Positions 1-6,477 of a stretch of 10,034 nucleotides of DNA are shown here, piece after piece (position 1 is the stretch's first letter; each line of letters opens with the position of its first letter). The notes beneath the pieces were generated by a model, which was not told where the DNA came from, ran no database searches, and was given only the letters and a program-made list of their open reading frames with translations. The stretch covers positions 1 to 10,034 of the forward strand of contig JAFSZQ010000073.1 in NCBI GenBank assembly GCA_017458885.1, written 5' to 3'. This stretch comes from Oscillospiraceae bacterium. GTDB taxonomy: Bacteria > Bacillota > Clostridia > Oscillospirales > Oscillospiraceae. The translations under genes and the position numbers were made by a program.

Positions 1-145
1 CGCCGCCGCTGATGCGGTACAGGGCGCTCGCGGTCAGCTCGGGCGCCGCGCCGAAGATCAGCGTCGCCGCCAGCAGCAGCGCGAACGCCGCCTGCCAACA
101 TCGTCGCGTTTTGGAGGGGCTCATTTGCGGTCGTCGTTCTATCAT
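1..145 (-). CDS. Partial exported protein of unknown function (N-terminus only)
   Basis: This reading frame runs leftward off the window with no stop, so only the first 48 residues are visible. They look like a signal peptide: a basic n-region (MIERRPQMSPSKTRR), a hydrophobic core of about 15 residues (AAFALLLAATLIFGAA, roughly residues 20-35), then a more polar stretch with possible Ala-X-Ala-like cleavage context near TASA. There is no lipobox cysteine in the right place. The start at 145 is supported by an AAGGAG motif (minus strand, 157-162) 11 bases upstream, a slightly long spacing. An internal ATG at 124 lacks a ribosome binding site. A near-consensus promoter and a palindromic operator lie upstream, so the gene is probably regulated. 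Seen: frame, ribosome binding site and signal-like segment. Inferred: export. The mature domain is outside the window, so no family can be named. Confidence 0.6.
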   Translation of the reverse strand, partial: MIERRPQMSPSKTRRCWQAAFALLLAATLIFGAAPELTASALYRISGG

Positions 146-209
146 AATGCTATAGTCTCCTTTTCCTGCTGCGGCGCGAGGCGCGCCGCCTGACAAATAT
201 GACAGCGTT

Positions 210-235
210 GTTACCCATGGTTACAAATTGTAACC
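210..235. promoter_or_regulatory. Palindromic operator with 10-bp phased GTTAC half-sites
   Basis: A perfect inverted repeat, GGTTACAA-A-TTGTAACC, spans 219-235. A third half-site GTTAC lies at 210-214, so the GTTAC/GTAAC cores begin at 210, 220 and 230, exactly one helical turn apart. The site begins roughly 10 bases downstream of the predicted start of the leftward promoter, a position where a bound repressor would block initiation or early elongation. The TACA/TGTA core resembles operators of BlaI/MecI-type and some other winged-helix repressors, but this does not identify the regulator. Confidence 0.6.
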
Positions 236-252
236 TTTTGGAGTGTTCCCGC

Positions 253-281
253 AGTATACCCCAGCCCTTTGGATTTGTCAA
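253..281 (-). promoter_or_regulatory. SigA-type promoter for the leftward exported-protein gene
   Basis: On the minus strand a perfect -35 TTGACA (281-276) is followed after exactly 17 bases by -10 TATACT (258-253). Transcription would start near 246 and give a leader of about 100 bases before the start codon at 145. Both hexamers and the spacing are near consensus, so this should be a strong promoter unless repressed by a protein bound at the palindrome just downstream. Confidence 0.75.
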
Positions 282-428
282 GCCGTGCGCCGACGCCCAA
301 ACTGCCGTTTCTTTCAAAATTTTGTACGAATTTCGCGGCTTTTCTGCCTGTTTCGTCCATTTCTTCGCGTGCTGTACGGCGGCAATTTGTGTAAGTTGCA
401 CAAGAATGAGGAAATTTTGCGATCCCGC

Positions 429-457
429 TTGACAACTAGATATGATTATCATATCAT
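429..457 (+). promoter_or_regulatory. SigA-type promoter for the SPFH/RHH gene pair
   Basis: A perfect -35 TTGACA (429-434) is followed after exactly 17 bases by -10 TATCAT (452-457). Transcription would start near 464, about 27 bases upstream of the start codon at 491. The spacer and -10 are overlapped by a perfect palindrome, so access of RNA polymerase is likely controlled. Confidence 0.75.
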
Positions 458-466
458 TTTCATATC
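439..466. promoter_or_regulatory. Palindromic operator over the -10 region, Fur-box-like
   Basis: A perfect inverted repeat GATATGAT-T-ATCATATC covers 439-455, overlapping the spacer and the first bases of the -10 hexamer of the rightward promoter. A further CATATC half-site at 461-466 lies 11 bases from the CATATC at 450-455. The 8-1-8 layout and the TGATTATCA core resemble Fur-family boxes (Bacillus Fur is TGATAAT-N-ATTATCA), but it is not an exact match. The ribbon-helix-helix protein of the same transcript is an alternative binder, since such proteins often repress their own operon. Confidence 0.55.
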
Positions 467-490
467 AAATTCCGAAGGAGGACATGGAAT

Positions 491-1513
491 ATGGAAGAGA
501 AGGTATTGACCACGAGGAAGAACGGGATGGCGATGCTGCTGCTCGTCATCGTGGGGTACATCGCGGCGGTGATCGGGACGCTCTGCGGCGTCAGCCGCGG
601 CGGCGCGGCGGGGACGGCGCTGACGGTCGTCTGCATCGCGTGGCTGTGCCTAGGCTGGCTCCTGCTGCTGGGGCTGAAGGTGCTCAAGCCGCAGGAGGCG
701 CTGGTGCTGACGCTGTTCGGCAAATACGTCGGCACGCTCAAGGGCGAGGGCTTCTACTTCGTCAACCCGTTCTGCGTCGCGGTGAACCCCGCGGCGAAGA
801 CGAAGCTCAACCAGAGCGGCGACGTGGACGGCGGCAGCGACGCGCGCAAGCTCACGCTCAACGTCGGGCCCGGGGGCAGCTCGCAGGTGGAGCTGCCCAG
901 CAAGAAGATCTCGCTCAAGATCATGACGCTCAACAACTCCCGCCAGAAGATCAACGACTGCCTCGGCAATCCCGTGGAGATCGGCATTGCGGTGATGTGG
1001 CGCGTGACGGACACGGCGAAGGCGGCGTTCCGCGTGGACAACTACAAGGAATACCTCTCGCTCCAGTGCGACAGCGCGCTGCGCGACATCGTGCGCATCT
1101 ACCCCTACGACGTGGCGCAGAACGTGGACACGACGGGCGACGGCGTGGCGGACGAGGGCAGCCTGCGCGGGAGCAGCGAGGTCGTGGCGCGGCGCATCCG
1201 CGACGAGATACAAAGCAAGGTCGAGGAGGCGGGCTTGGAGATCCTCGAGGCGCGCATCACCTATCTCGCCTACGCGCCGGAGATCGCGGCGGTCATGCTC
1301 CAGCGCCAGCAGGCGAGCGCGATCATCGACGCGCGCAAGATGATCGTGGACGGCGCGGTCGGCATGGTGGAGATGGCGCTCGACCGCCTCAAGGAGAACC
1401 GCGTCGTGGAGCTGGACGAGGAGCGCAAGGCGGCGATGGTGAGCAACCTGCTCGTGGTGCTCTGCGGCAACCAGAACGCCCAGCCGGTGGTGAACTCCGG
1501 CAGTCTGTACTAA
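491..1513 (+). CDS. Membrane-anchored SPFH/band-7 domain protein
   Basis: A 340-residue protein with two predicted membrane helices at about residues 12-32 and 42-63. An SPFH (stomatin/prohibitin/flotillin/HflK-C) domain follows directly, starting at the typical [22 protein letters not shown] segment (66-87) and running to about residue 270, where the alanine-rich helical region begins ([20 protein letters not shown], 271-290). SPFH proteins oligomerise on membranes and organise microdomains or protease complexes; the partner here is unknown. No NfeD-type partner is adjacent. An acidic loop at 213-222 ([10 protein letters not shown]) resembles a calcium-binding DxNxDG loop. The start is set by AAGGAGG at 475-481, 9 bases upstream; the ATG at 484 is out of frame. 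The next gene begins 3 bases after the stop, so the two are probably cotranscribed and translationally coupled. Family assignment is firm, cellular role is not. Confidence 0.9.
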   Translation: MEEKVLTTRKNGMAMLLLVIVGYIAAVIGTLCGVSRGGAAGTALTVVCIAWLCLGWLLLLGLKVLKPQEALVLTLFGKYVGTLKGEGFYFVNPFCVAVNPAAKTKLNQSGDVDGGSDARKLTLNVGPGGSSQVELPSKKISLKIMTLNNSRQKINDCLGNPVEIGIAVMWRVTDTAKAAFRVDNYKEYLSLQCDSALRDIVRIYPYDVAQNVDTTGDGVADEGSLRGSSEVVARRIRDEIQSKVEEAGLEILEARITYLAYAPEIAAVMLQRQQASAIIDARKMIVDGAVGMVEMALDRLKENRVVELDEERKAAMVSNLLVVLCGNQNAQPVVNSGSLY

Positions 1514-1516
1514 CCT

Positions 1517-1717
1517 ATGAGCGAGGAGAAGAAACAAGTACCCCTGCGCCTCAGCCCGAAGCTCTACGCCGCGATCGCGGCGTGGGCGGAGGACGACTTC
1601 CGCAGCGTGAACGGGCAGATCGAGTACCTGCTCTCGGAGTGCGTGCGCCAGCGGAAGAAGAACGGCAAGTACGTCGGGGAGGAGATCGACAAGCCGCCGG
1701 AGATCGACATTGAATAG
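1517..1717 (+). CDS. Arc/CopG-type ribbon-helix-helix DNA-binding protein
   Basis: A 66-residue protein with the ribbon-helix-helix pattern: a short beta strand (KQVPLRL, residues 6-12), helix A (about 13-27, SPKLYAAIAAWAEDD), the turn, and helix B (about 30-46, SVNGQIEYLLSECVRQR). The NGQIEYLL segment is characteristic of the Arc-like family. Such proteins bind DNA as dimers through the beta ribbon and commonly repress their own operon, so the palindrome at 439-455 is a natural candidate target (inference). The last 20 residues are charged and probably disordered. It follows the SPFH gene after 3 bases without a good ribosome binding site, which suggests translational coupling. Its TAG stop lies inside the stem of the transcription terminator. 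Confidence 0.85.
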   Translation: MSEEKKQVPLRLSPKLYAAIAAWAEDDFRSVNGQIEYLLSECVRQRKKNGKYVGEEIDKPPEIDIE

Positions 1718-1754
1718 AGGAAAACGGCTGCTTTCGCAGCCGTTTTCCTCTATT
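1713..1754. terminator. Bidirectional terminator between convergent RHH gene and uvrC
   Basis: A perfect 19-bp stem (1713-1731 with 1736-1754) is closed by a four-base loop TTTC. The GC-rich upper stem (CGGCTGC/GCAGCCG) is flanked by A-tracts on one arm and T-tracts on the other, so it works as an intrinsic terminator in both directions. It lies exactly between the converging genes and includes both stop codons. Confidence 0.9.
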
Positions 1755-3576
1755 CTTCTCTGTGGAAATACCGATATATCTCCCGCGCCGTGTTCCTCGG
1801 CACCACCTTCGCAAGCGCGTCCTCGTCCGCCTCGCGGATGGCTTTCACGCTCTTGAACGCCTTCAGGAGCGCCGCCTTGCGCGTTTTGCCGACGCCGGGG
1901 ACGTCGTCGAGCGCCGAGCGGAGCGACGACTTCGTGTGCCGCTCGTGGTGGAATGTGATCGCGAAGCGGTGCGTCTCGTCCTGTATCTGCCCGATGAGCG
2001 CAAACACCGCGGGATTCGCGCGCAGGTCGATCTCCCGCCCCGCGGCGGTGACGAGCGCGCGGGTGTGGTGGCGGTCGTCCTTGACCATGCCGAAGATCGG
2101 CAGCGGCAGGTCCAGCCTCGCGCAGACGCGCTCCGCGACCGCCGCGTGCGTCGCGCCGCCGTCGATCAGCAGCACGTCGGGCAGCGGCGCGAACTTCTCG
2201 TCTCCGTCCAGATAGCGTTGCAGCCTGCGCGACAAGACCTCCTCCATCGAGGCGTAGTCGTCGGGGTGCTCCGACACCGTCTTCATCTTGAAGCGGCGGT
2301 AGGCGCGCTTGAGCGGCTTTGCGCCGGCGTAGACCACCATCGACGCAACGATGTCGCTCGCGCCGGTGTTCGAGATGTCGTAGCTCTCCATGCGCTCCGG
2401 CGGGGCGGACAGCCCCAGCATCTGCGCGAGCGCCGCGAGCGTGCGGTTCTCGCGCTCTTGCAGCGTCGTGACGCGCTCCACGTCCTCGCGGGCGTTGCGC
2501 TCCGCCATGCGCAGCAGCTCCGCCTTGTCGCCGCGCTGCGGGACGCGGACCGCCACCTTGTGCCCCGCGCGCTCCGTCAGCACGCCCGCAAGCCCTTCCG
2601 CGTCCGGCGTCTCGCAGGGGATCAAAATCTCGCGCGGCAGCACCGCGCGCGGGAGATAGTACTGGTTGAGCAGCGCGGCGAGCATCTCAGCCTCGCCCTC
2701 GTCGGTCGGCGCGGCGAACACGTCCGTCTCGCGTCCCGTGACCGCGCCGTCCTCGACGTGGATGACCGCCCAGCCGCACTTTGCCGCGCCGCGGTACACG
2801 CCCCACACGTCCGTGTCGGCGCAGACGCCGGCGATGACCTTCTGGCGCTTGCCGAGCGACTCGATGGCGTTCACGCGGTCGCGCAGCGCCGCCGCCTGCT
2901 CGAAGTGGAGCGCCTCCGCCTCGCGCCGCATCTCCTCGCGCATCGCGCGCGTGAGAGTCTTATAGTGTCCAGAGAGTAATTGTACCGCCTGCTCGATACG
3001 CTCCGTATACTCCTTCTCATCCGGCGTGCCGCGGCAAAAGCCGTCGCAGCGCCCCATGTGGAAATTGAGGCAGGGGCGCTCCTTGCCGACGTCGCGCGGG
3101 AATTTTCTCGCGCAGGTCGGTAATTTGAACGCCGCGAGCACCGCGTCCAACGCGGCGCGCGTCTCGCCGCGCCCGCCGAAGGGCCCGAAGCAGCGCGCGC
3201 CGTCGTCCGCGGGCCTGTTGACCAGCGTGAAGCGCGGGTACGGCTCCCTGCCGAGGCGCACGAAGGGGTAGCCCTTGTCGTCCTTGAGCAGGATGTTGTA
3301 GCGCGGCATATGCTGCTTGATGAGCGAGTTTTCGAGGATCAGCGCCTCGAACTCGCTGGAGACGAAGATGGTGTCGAAGGCATCGACCTGCGCGACCATC
3401 CGCCGCGTCTTCTCGTTGTGGGAGGCGTTGTTCTCCTGAAAATACTGGCTGACGCGGTTTTTGAGCTTCTTCGCCTTGCCGACGTAGATGACCCTGCCGG
3501 TCTTGTCCATCATCAGGTAGACCCCCGGCGCGAGCGGGAGGTCATTGGCTTTTTGACGCAGTTCTTCCTTGGTCAT
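1750..3576 (-). CDS. uvrC: Excinuclease ABC subunit C
   Basis: UvrC makes the two incisions around a lesion recognised by UvrAB in nucleotide excision repair. The 608-residue length is normal. The N-terminal GIY-YIG nuclease (about 14-95) shows GVY at 18-20, YVG at 31-33, Arg41 and Glu82 in LILENSLIK. Cysteines 155, 169, 177 and 181 match the conserved four-Cys set proposed to bind an iron-sulfur cluster. A UVR motif for UvrB contact is at about 203-238. The RNase H-like C-terminal nuclease shows Asp400 (YDISNTG), Asp472 (LIDGG) and His536 (ETHRFAI), and is followed by a helix-hairpin-helix region (DDVPGVGKTRKAALLKAF, 557-574). The start at 3576 has GGGAGGTG six bases upstream. An in-frame extension to 3681 would cross the HPr terminator and is rejected. 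The TAG stop sits in the shared terminator stem. No promoter fits between the upstream terminator and the start. Confidence 0.97.
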   Translation of the reverse strand: MTKEELRQKANDLPLAPGVYLMMDKTGRVIYVGKAKKLKNRVSQYFQENNASHNEKTRRMVAQVDAFDTIFVSSEFEALILENSLIKQHMPRYNILLKDDKGYPFVRLGREPYPRFTLVNRPADDGARCFGPFGGRGETRAALDAVLAAFKLPTCARKFPRDVGKERPCLNFHMGRCDGFCRGTPDEKEYTERIEQAVQLLSGHYKTLTRAMREEMRREAEALHFEQAAALRDRVNAIESLGKRQKVIAGVCADTDVWGVYRGAAKCGWAVIHVEDGAVTGRETDVFAAPTDEGEAEMLAALLNQYYLPRAVLPREILIPCETPDAEGLAGVLTERAGHKVAVRVPQRGDKAELLRMAERNAREDVERVTTLQERENRTLAALAQMLGLSAPPERMESYDISNTGASDIVASMVVYAGAKPLKRAYRRFKMKTVSEHPDDYASMEEVLSRRLQRYLDGDEKFAPLPDVLLIDGGATHAAVAERVCARLDLPLPIFGMVKDDRHHTRALVTAAGREIDLRANPAVFALIGQIQDETHRFAITFHHERHTKSSLRSALDDVPGVGKTRKAALLKAFKSVKAIREADEDALAKVVPRNTAREIYRYFHREE

Positions 3577-3599
3577 CCGTTTCACCTCCCGATGTAAGA

Positions 3600-3630
3600 A
3601 AAGGCGGTTTCGCTTCACGAAACCGCCTTT
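3600..3630 (-). terminator. Intrinsic terminator after the HPr gene
   Basis: A 13-bp stem (3600-3612 with 3618-3630, AAAGGCGGTTTCG) with a five-base loop is followed on the minus strand by a T-rich tract (TTTTCTT). It lies 17 bases beyond the HPr stop codon. The uvrC ribosome binding site begins only about 10 bases further, so the hairpin could also act as a leaky terminator or attenuator for uvrC. Confidence 0.85.
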
Positions 3631-3647
3631 CTTCACAATTCCCGCGC

Positions 3648-3911
3648 TTATTCGCCGAAGTTGCCGGACACCAGCTCGCAAAGGGCGTTCACGGCGTCCT
3701 CCTCGTCGGAGCCATCGGCGAGCAGGGTGATCTCCGTGCCCTTGCCGATGCCCAGCGACAGCACGCCGAGCAGGCTCTTCGCGTTCACACGGCGCTCGTC
3801 CTTCTCGACCCAGATGCCGCTTTTGAACTCGTTTGCCTTCTGGATAAAAAATGTGGCGGGGCGCGCGTGCAGACCGACCTCGTTATGGATCATGACGTTT
3901 TTTGTATACAT
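3648..3911 (-). CDS. HPr family phosphocarrier protein
   Basis: An 87-residue HPr. HPr accepts phosphate from PEP via Enzyme I on His15 and passes it to sugar-specific EIIA domains of the phosphotransferase system. In Bacillota, HPr kinase also phosphorylates Ser46 to signal carbon status through CcpA. Both residues are present: His15 in GLHARPA (13-19) and Ser46 in NAKSLLGVLSLG (43-54). Because His15 is retained it is a PTS-competent HPr rather than a Crh paralogue, although the family contains more than one copy in many Clostridia and the gene symbol (ptsH) is not certain. HPr kinase and Enzyme I are not in this window. It has its own promoter and terminator, so it is probably monocistronic with some readthrough into uvrC. 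The upstream GGGAG motif sits about 10 bases from the ATG. Confidence 0.95.
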   Translation of the reverse strand: MYTKNVMIHNEVGLHARPATFFIQKANEFKSGIWVEKDERRVNAKSLLGVLSLGIGKGTEITLLADGSDEEDAVNALCELVSGNFGE

Positions 3912-3960
3912 ATGGCTTTCGCTCCCTCTCCGAAACTTCCTCTCATCTCAACTGGCTTTT

Positions 3961-3990
3961 ATCATACACCATTACGCGGGGTCGCGTCAA
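3961..3990 (-). promoter_or_regulatory. SigA-type promoter for the HPr gene
   Basis: On the minus strand, -35 TTGACG (3990-3985) and -10 TATGAT (3966-3961) are separated by 18 bases. The start point would be near 3955, giving a leader of about 45 bases before the ATG at 3911. The spacer contains a short inverted repeat ACGCG-GGGT-CGCGT (3974-3987). No clear intrinsic terminator for mutS2 is visible between 3990 and its stop at 4056, so part of the HPr transcript could also come from the upstream operon. Confidence 0.65.
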
Positions 3991-4055
3991 TGTTCGTTCT
4001 GAATAGTTCCTGCGAAAATCCGCCGCGTTTTTTGTGCATTTCTTTTGCTTTCGCG

Positions 4056-6440
4056 CTACCGCAGCTCCACGACCGTCACGCCCGCCTCGCCCTCGCCGAA
4101 CGCGCCGAGGCGGAACGACTTGACGTGCTTGCTGCGCCGGAGCAGCGCGTGCACCGCCTTGCGCAGCGCGCCCGTGCCCTTGCCGTGGATGATGGTCACG
4201 GTCTCGAGCCGCGCCAGCACCGCCGCGTCGAGGTAGTTTTCCACGACGCTCTCCGCCTCCAGCGTCTCCATGCCGCGGATGTCCAGCTCGCGCGGCGCGG
4301 ACGCGGCGCGGGTCATACGGCTGACGCCGCCCGCGGGCGCGGGCTTCCGCCGCAGGGCGGCGCGCTCGTCGTCCTCGATCAGGCGCACCTCGTCCGCCTT
4401 CACCTTCATCCGCAGCGCGCCCGCCCGACACTCGAGCGTGCCGCCGCTGACCGCCAGCACCTCCGCCTGCCTGCCCGTGCCCGGGATCTCGACAAGGTCG
4501 CCGGCGGCGATGGGGCGGCTCGGCTTGGGGATGGGCTCCTTGACGCCGTCCCTTGCGCCCGCCGCCGCGCGGGCGGCGTTCAGGTCGCGCAGGATTTTTG
4601 CGCGCGCATCGTTGATCTGCTGGGCTTCGAGCTTCTTCTGTGCCTTTTTGAGCGCGTCCAGCTCGCGGAACGCCGCGTCCGCGGCGTCCTTCGCGTCCTG
4701 CAGGATGCGCTTCGCCTCCGCCTCGCCGCGCGAGCGGGCGTTGTCCTTCGCGCGCTCCATCTGCTCGCGGAACTCCCTCGCCTTTCTCGCGTCCTCCTCG
4801 CGGCGGAGCAGGAGCCGGTCGGTCTCCGTCTTCTCGCGCTCGAGCGCCTGACGCTTCTGCTCGAGCTGGGTCAGCACGTCCTCGAAGCGGACGCTCTCGC
4901 CGCTCATCTGCTCCCTTGCGCGCGCGATGACGCGCTCGGGAAGCCCCAGCCGCGCTGAAATGGCGAAGGCGTTGGATTTCCCGGGAATGCCGATCAGCAG
5001 CCGGTACGTCGGCGCGAGCGTCTCGACGTCGAACTCGCAGCTCGCGTTCTCGACGCCCGCCGTGGTCATGGCAAAGGTCTTGAGCTCGGCGTAATGCGTC
5101 GTCGCGGCGACCTTCGCGCCGCGCGCTCTCGCCTCCTGGATGACCGCGATGGCGAGCGCCGCGCCCTCGACGGGGTCGGTGCCCGCGCCGAGCTCGTCGA
5201 ACAGGATGAGGCTGCCGCCGTCGGCTTCGTCCAGGATCTGCACGATGTTGGTCATGTGCGCGGAGAACGTGGACAGGCTCTGTTCGATGCTCTGCTCGTC
5301 GCCGATGTCCGCGAGCACGGCGGAAAAGATGCTGACCGCGCTCCGGTCGGCGCAGGGGATGTGCAGCCCGCACTGGGTCATGAGGCACAGCAGCCCCAGC
5401 GTCTTGAGGCTGACCGTCTTGCCGCCCGTGTTGGGGCCCGTGATGACGAGCGTGTCGAACCCGCGCCCCAGCTCGACGTCGATGGGCACGGCCTTCGCCC
5501 GCTCCAGCAGCGGGTGCCGCGCGCGGCGCAGGTACACGCCGCCGTCCGCGCGCACGTCGGGGCGCGCGGCGTCCATCTCGCAGCTCAATTCGCCGCGGGC
5601 AAAGATGAGGTCGAGGTGCACGAGGAGGTCGTAGTTCCACGCAACGTCCTCCGCGAAGCCCGCCGCCTCGGCGGAGAGCGCCGCGAGGATGCGGTCGATC
5701 TCCTTCTCCTCCCTGGCTTCCAGCTCCTTGAGCTCATTGTTCGCCTGCACGACGCCCATCGGCTCGATGAAGAGCGTCGCGCCGCTCGACGAGGTGTCGT
5801 GCACCAGCCCGGGCAGCTCGCCGCGGAACTCCGCCTTGACGGGCACGACGAAGCGCCCGCCGCGCTGCGTGATGAGCGACTCCTGCAGCACGCTCTTATA
5901 GCTCGGCGAGGAGATGATCTTTTGCAGGATCTGCCGCCCCTTTGCCGCCGCCGCGCGCTTGTGGCGGCGGATGTCGGCAAGCTCCGTGCTCGCCGCGTCC
6001 GCGATCTCGTCCTCGCTGACGATGGCGGTCGTGATCTTGTCCTCTAGGTAGCGGTTCGGGCGCAGGGATGCGAACAGCCTGTCGAGCACGCTCGGCTCGG
6101 CGTCGTCCGGTAAGTACTCGCGCGCGCGGCGCGCCGCCGTCAGCAGCCCCGCCACGTCCAGCAGCTCGCGCGGATTGAGCGTCCCGCCGCGCTCCGCGCG
6201 GCCCAGCGCCTCCGAGACGCTCTTCACGCCCGCGAACGACGGGCTGCCCCTGCGCACGATCATGTCCCGCGCGGCGTCCGTCTCGTCGAGCAGCCGCCGC
6301 ACCTCGTCGAGCTCGGTCGCGGGCGAGAGCGCACGCGCGCGCTCCTTCGCCGCCTCGCTCACGGCGTGGCGCGAGAGCCACTCCAGCACGCGGGGCAGCT
6401 CCAGCACGCGGATGGATTTTTCAAAGAGTGATGACGCCAT
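4056..6440 (-). CDS. mutS2: Endonuclease MutS2 (MutS-like ATPase with Smr domain)
   Basis: A 794-residue MutS2, normal length. MutS2 lacks the mismatch-reading domain of MutS. It suppresses homologous recombination in some bacteria and, in Bacillus, rescues collided ribosomes. Visible domains: N-terminal lever/core helices (about 1-310); MutS ATPase with Walker A GPNTGGKT (335-342), Walker B LILFDE (411-416) in the signature FDELGAGTDPVEGAALA, and ATTHYAELK (446-454); a long charged coiled coil at about 510-620, which includes the KOW-like linker after it (about 645-690); and a C-terminal Smr nuclease domain (about 718-794) with LDIRG (719-723) and HGKGTG (752-757). The start at 6440 fits the family N-terminus and has AAAAGGGA upstream; the longer frame to 6638 runs antisense-like through recO and is rejected. 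It is the last gene of the phoH operon, 37 bases after recO. Confidence 0.96.
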   Translation of the reverse strand: MASSLFEKSIRVLELPRVLEWLSRHAVSEAAKERARALSPATELDEVRRLLDETDAARDMIVRRGSPSFAGVKSVSEALGRAERGGTLNPRELLDVAGLLTAARRAREYLPDDAEPSVLDRLFASLRPNRYLEDKITTAIVSEDEIADAASTELADIRRHKRAAAAKGRQILQKIISSPSYKSVLQESLITQRGGRFVVPVKAEFRGELPGLVHDTSSSGATLFIEPMGVVQANNELKELEAREEKEIDRILAALSAEAAGFAEDVAWNYDLLVHLDLIFARGELSCEMDAARPDVRADGGVYLRRARHPLLERAKAVPIDVELGRGFDTLVITGPNTGGKTVSLKTLGLLCLMTQCGLHIPCADRSAVSIFSAVLADIGDEQSIEQSLSTFSAHMTNIVQILDEADGGSLILFDELGAGTDPVEGAALAIAVIQEARARGAKVAATTHYAELKTFAMTTAGVENASCEFDVETLAPTYRLLIGIPGKSNAFAISARLGLPERVIARAREQMSGESVRFEDVLTQLEQKRQALEREKTETDRLLLRREEDARKAREFREQMERAKDNARSRGEAEAKRILQDAKDAADAAFRELDALKKAQKKLEAQQINDARAKILRDLNAARAAAGARDGVKEPIPKPSRPIAAGDLVEIPGTGRQAEVLAVSGGTLECRAGALRMKVKADEVRLIEDDERAALRRKPAPAGGVSRMTRAASAPRELDIRGMETLEAESVVENYLDAAVLARLETVTIIHGKGTGALRKAVHALLRRSKHVKSFRLGAFGEGEAGVTVVELR

Positions 6441-6477
6441 ATCTTGTTCCCTTTTGTCGGTTTTCGTCGAATTTTGC

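Noticed and set aside
315..324. CAAAATTTTG palindrome in the divergent intergenic region
   Set aside because: A 10-base AT palindrome in an AT-richer spacer is expected by chance and has no placement relative to either promoter.
442..1713. 423-residue rightward open frame overlapping the SPFH and RHH genes
   Set aside because: It is extremely rich in Arg, Gly and Ala with no recognisable domain, as expected for an off-frame reading of GC-rich coding DNA. The SPFH and RHH frames have clear domains and ribosome binding sites.
1762..2979. Long rightward open frame antisense to uvrC
   Set aside because: Its sequence is a low-complexity reading of the strand opposite uvrC, with no ribosome binding site or domain. 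The same holds for other long antisense frames over mutS2, recO, era and phoH.
3577..3681. N-terminal extension of UvrC by 35 residues
   Set aside because: It would begin inside the HPr gene and run through the terminator hairpin. The start at 3576 has a strong ribosome binding site and matches the family N-terminus.
3943..5640. 565-residue leftward frame overlapping mutS2
   Set aside because: It is a shadow frame made almost only of Arg, Ala, Gly, Pro and His. The mutS2 frame contains all expected ATPase and Smr motifs.
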